Shown here in pieces: positions 6,465-8,156 of a DNA stretch of 8,156 bases. How positions within the stretch are numbered: position 1 is the first letter of the stretch; each line of letters opens with the position of its first letter. The position numbers were made by a program, and so were the translations under genes. Source of the stretch: Anditalea sp035461405 (GTDB lineage Bacteria > Bacteroidota > Bacteroidia > Cytophagales > Cyclobacteriaceae); the NCBI GenBank assembly GCA_035461405.1, contig DATHVH010000458.1:1-8156 (forward strand), written 5' to 3'. The notes beneath the pieces were generated by a model. That model saw only the letters and a program-made list of their open reading frames with translations. It ran no database searches and had not been told where the DNA came from.

Positions 6465-7532
6465 ATGCGGTTTATAACTTTCGCCGTTTTTTTAATATCA
6501 GTAATACTTTTTTTAAGTATAAGGATTTCACCAGAGGTGCTTCCCTATACGGGATTGATGCCTATATTAATCCCTCCATTTCTGATTATCAATATTTTAC
6601 TATTCATATTTTACCTTATAAGGGGCAATAGATTATTGGTAATTCCCTTGGTGGCATTAATTATAGGATTTAAGTTTTTTGGTCTAACTTTCCAATTCAA
6701 TAAGCCAATAGAAAATGCTGAAGGAGTGTCAGTCCTTAGTTACAATGTAAGGCTATTCAACTATGGGCTACAGCAGGATGAGAAAAAAAGTCTCACTAAA
6801 AACTCCATTCAGTGGGTCCGTGATCATAATGCTGATATAAAATGTCTTCAGGAATTTTACCAAAACTATACAGTCCCTACCTATAACTCCCTCAAGCAAA
6901 TAAGCGATGGAGGAAAGTATGAGTACAAATATGAACTAATGGAAGGAACTGCAAAACGAAATAGTTATGGTCTGGCCATTTTTAGTAAATATCCCATCAT
7001 CAATAGCGGCAAAGTCTTTCAGAACAATTGGACAAATGGGGCTATCTTCACAGACCTAAAAATTGATAATGATACCATAAGGGTTTATAATACCCATTTG
7101 GAATCTATGAATATCAAAGCTGATGACCTCAACAATATCGAAGGTATTAAAGAAAATTATAGAGATACTTTTAGTAAGCTTAAAAGTGGAACCCAAGTAC
7201 GTGCTGCCCAGGTAGAAATTTTAAAAGAGCACATTAAAACCAGTCCTTATCCTGTGATAGTGGCCGGAGATTTTAATGATGTCCCCTATAGCTATACCTA
7301 TTTCACCATGAAATCAATTCTCAATAATGCTTTTGAGCAGGCTGGTAGAGGTTTTGGCTTCACCTATAACAGAGTGCTATTCTTCCTAAGGATTGATCAG
7401 ATTTTCTTTGATAATAATTTCACGGTGAAAAATTTCAATACCTACAGAGAGGTAGATTACTCTGATCACTATCCTATATCTGCTATTTTTAATTGGAGGT
7501 CATCACAGCCATCTGAAGCTATTATAGAATAA
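6465..7532 (+). CDS. Membrane-anchored endonuclease/exonuclease/phosphatase (EEP) family protein
   Basis: This 355-residue protein joins three hydrophobic segments (about 2-20, 31-52 and 57-75) to an EEP catalytic domain (about 87-345), the fold of exonuclease III, DNase I and sphingomyelinase-like phosphodiesterases. The metal and catalytic residues are all visible: Asn94 in LSYNVRLFN, Glu130 in CLQE, His211 in YNTHLES, Asp269 and Asn271 in AGDFND, Asp311 in RIDQIF, and Asp334-His335 in YSDHYP. It is therefore probably an active metal-dependent phosphoesterase. Which side of the membrane the domain faces and whether it acts on nucleic acid, phospholipid or another phosphodiester cannot be read from the sequence. 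Proteins with this layout are common and uncharacterised in Bacteroidota. The ATG directly opens the first hydrophobic helix. The gene appears to stand alone, with thyA divergent and a noncoding stretch after it. Confidence 0.93.
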   Translation: MRFITFAVFLISVILFLSIRISPEVLPYTGLMPILIPPFLIINILLFIFYLIRGNRLLVIPLVALIIGFKFFGLTFQFNKPIENAEGVSVLSYNVRLFNYGLQQDEKKSLTKNSIQWVRDHNADIKCLQEFYQNYTVPTYNSLKQISDGGKYEYKYELMEGTAKRNSYGLAIFSKYPIINSGKVFQNNWTNGAIFTDLKIDNDTIRVYNTHLESMNIKADDLNNIEGIKENYRDTFSKLKSGTQVRAAQVEILKEHIKTSPYPVIVAGDFNDVPYSYTYFTMKSILNNAFEQAGRGFGFTYNRVLFFLRIDQIFFDNNFTVKNFNTYREVDYSDHYPISAIFNWRSSQPSEAIIE

Positions 7533-7860
7533 TTCTTCTATTAATTAAGGCCAGGATGTAAATGGAAATATCTAATTCTAAAAAATTTATTTAGTTTATA
7601 ATACTCTAAACGAAGTATAATTTTTAGGACTAATCCCAAATCATTCACTATTCCGACAAAGTAGTCTTAAAGGAAAATTTAGATATGGCTTCGGAAGGAA
7701 AATAAAAGTAAAGTATCCTTTCCTGTTACTTTCTAAGTTGGAAGTTGAATACTAAACAACTATATCAACAATCAAATTTTTTAAGTTTGAATGGTTTAAT
7801 ATATAAAAAAAGGTGGATAATCGCTTACCCACCTTTAGAACAATAATTAAACCTCTATTT
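7533..7860. other. 328-nt noncoding stretch between convergent EEP and PorP/SprF-like genes
   Basis: The only strong element is the terminator at 7801-7836. A small AGAA/TTCT inverted repeat spans the EEP stop codon (7526-7536), and GGAAGGA (7693-7699) can pair imperfectly with TCCTTTCC (7716-7723); neither has a T tail. I found no convincing small gene on either strand and no clear terminator for the plus-strand gene. Confidence 0.55.
7801..7836 (-). terminator. Intrinsic terminator of the PorP/SprF-like gene
   Basis: AAAGGTGG (7809-7816) is the exact reverse complement of CCACCTTT (7829-7836). After one A/C mismatch the stem continues with TAA (7818-7820) against TTA (7825-7827), closing on a TCGC loop. 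Read on the minus strand the hairpin runs into TTTTTTTATAT, so it ends transcription coming from the right-edge gene, whose stop codon is 24 nt before the stem. The plus strand lacks a T tail, so it is probably one-directional. Confidence 0.85.
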
Positions 7861-8156
7861 TTACCAAGTCAATATCTCTCTTTTATCTCTTCTTATATGG
7901 GTACGGCCAAGCCTCAGGGATGCCACAAATTCATGAGTAGTCCCAGGTAGTCTATGGCTGGTATTAGTAGGGTATTCAAAAACGTACCCCACTTTAAATT
8001 GGTGTAGAAGTAAAACGCCAAATTGTATATTATTAGAGTGATTTACTCTATGTCCCAATCCCAACCAGAATGTATCAGCGACCAATCCTTTGACACTTAA
8101 CTCTATGTTTTCATAAACACCTGTCTGGGATCTAAATAAACCAGTACCGATTACAG
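7861..8156 (-). CDS. PorP/SprF-family outer-membrane protein (C-terminal part, cut by window edge)
   Basis: The minus-strand frame is open from the TAA at 7863-7861 to the window edge, giving 98 residues; the TTG at 8085 is an internal leucine codon, not the start. Alternating beta-strand sequence typical of an outer-membrane barrel is visible: WLGLGHRVN, then NIQFGVLLLHQFKVGYVFEYP, then THEFVASLRLG. This matches the C-terminal pattern of PorP/SprF proteins (a GYxxDYP strand, then a glycine/threonine turn and HE before the last strand). In known members these outer-membrane proteins act with type IX secretion or gliding machinery, often beside genes for very large adhesin-like proteins. An unusual basic tail (HIRRDKREILTW) follows the last strand. 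The paralogue's substrate or partner would be encoded off the right edge. Confidence 0.82.
   Translation of the reverse strand, partial: VIGTGLFRSQTGVYENIELSVKGLVADTFWLGLGHRVNHSNNIQFGVLLLHQFKVGYVFEYPTNTSHRLPGTTHEFVASLRLGRTHIRRDKREILTW

Noticed and set aside
7861..8085. A 74-residue protein starting at TTG 8085
   Set aside because: The frame stays open to the window edge with barrel-like sequence, so the gene is truncated by the window rather than short.

Overview
The window looks like an 8.2 kb piece of a Bacteroidota chromosome, probably of the Cytophagales type. The main reasons are the C-terminus of a PorP/SprF-family protein (a family tied to type IX secretion and gliding) at the right edge, an AT-rich composition, start codons with no clear Shine-Dalgarno sequence, and a few TAnnTTTG boxes like the Bacteroidota -7 element. 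All the genes have ordinary full-length family architecture except the two cut by the window edges. I see no tRNA, rRNA, CRISPR array, insertion sequence or phage gene.

Layout. From 1 to 540 (+) is the C-terminal part of a fold-type III PLP enzyme of the D-serine dehydratase-like/D-threonine aldolase family. It converges on a three-gene minus-strand operon (4089 to 731), read in the order sdaAB (beta subunit of the iron-sulfur L-serine dehydratase), a TolC-family outer-membrane factor, and a MacA/HlyD-type periplasmic adaptor. The gaps are 1 nt and 4 nt, so the three are almost certainly co-transcribed and translationally coupled. A bidirectional hairpin terminator at 676-703 closes the operon. 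No inner-membrane ABC or RND pump is present, so the adaptor and outer-membrane channel must pair with a pump encoded elsewhere.

From 4247 to 5080 (+), divergent from sdaAB across a 157-nt AT-rich region, is a class IV PLP aminotransferase-fold protein most like 4-amino-4-deoxychorismate lyase (PabC). It converges on thyA (6167 to 5373, minus), a canonical 264-residue thymidylate synthase. The gap between them holds a possible relic coding fragment and a nested inverted repeat. thyA is divergent from a membrane-anchored endonuclease/exonuclease/phosphatase-family protein (6465-7532, +). A 328-nt noncoding stretch with a clear terminator then separates that gene from the partial PorP/SprF gene running in from the right edge (minus).

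How the genes fit together. The window is mostly housekeeping metabolism (serine breakdown, probable folate precursor synthesis, dTMP synthesis) next to cell-envelope genes. I did not find a clearly new multi-gene system. The most unusual points are the tight fusion of a lone serine-dehydratase subunit to pump-less efflux genes, a second PLP enzyme of a serine/threonine-acting family at the far side of that operon, and a coding-like remnant between the PabC-like gene and thyA.
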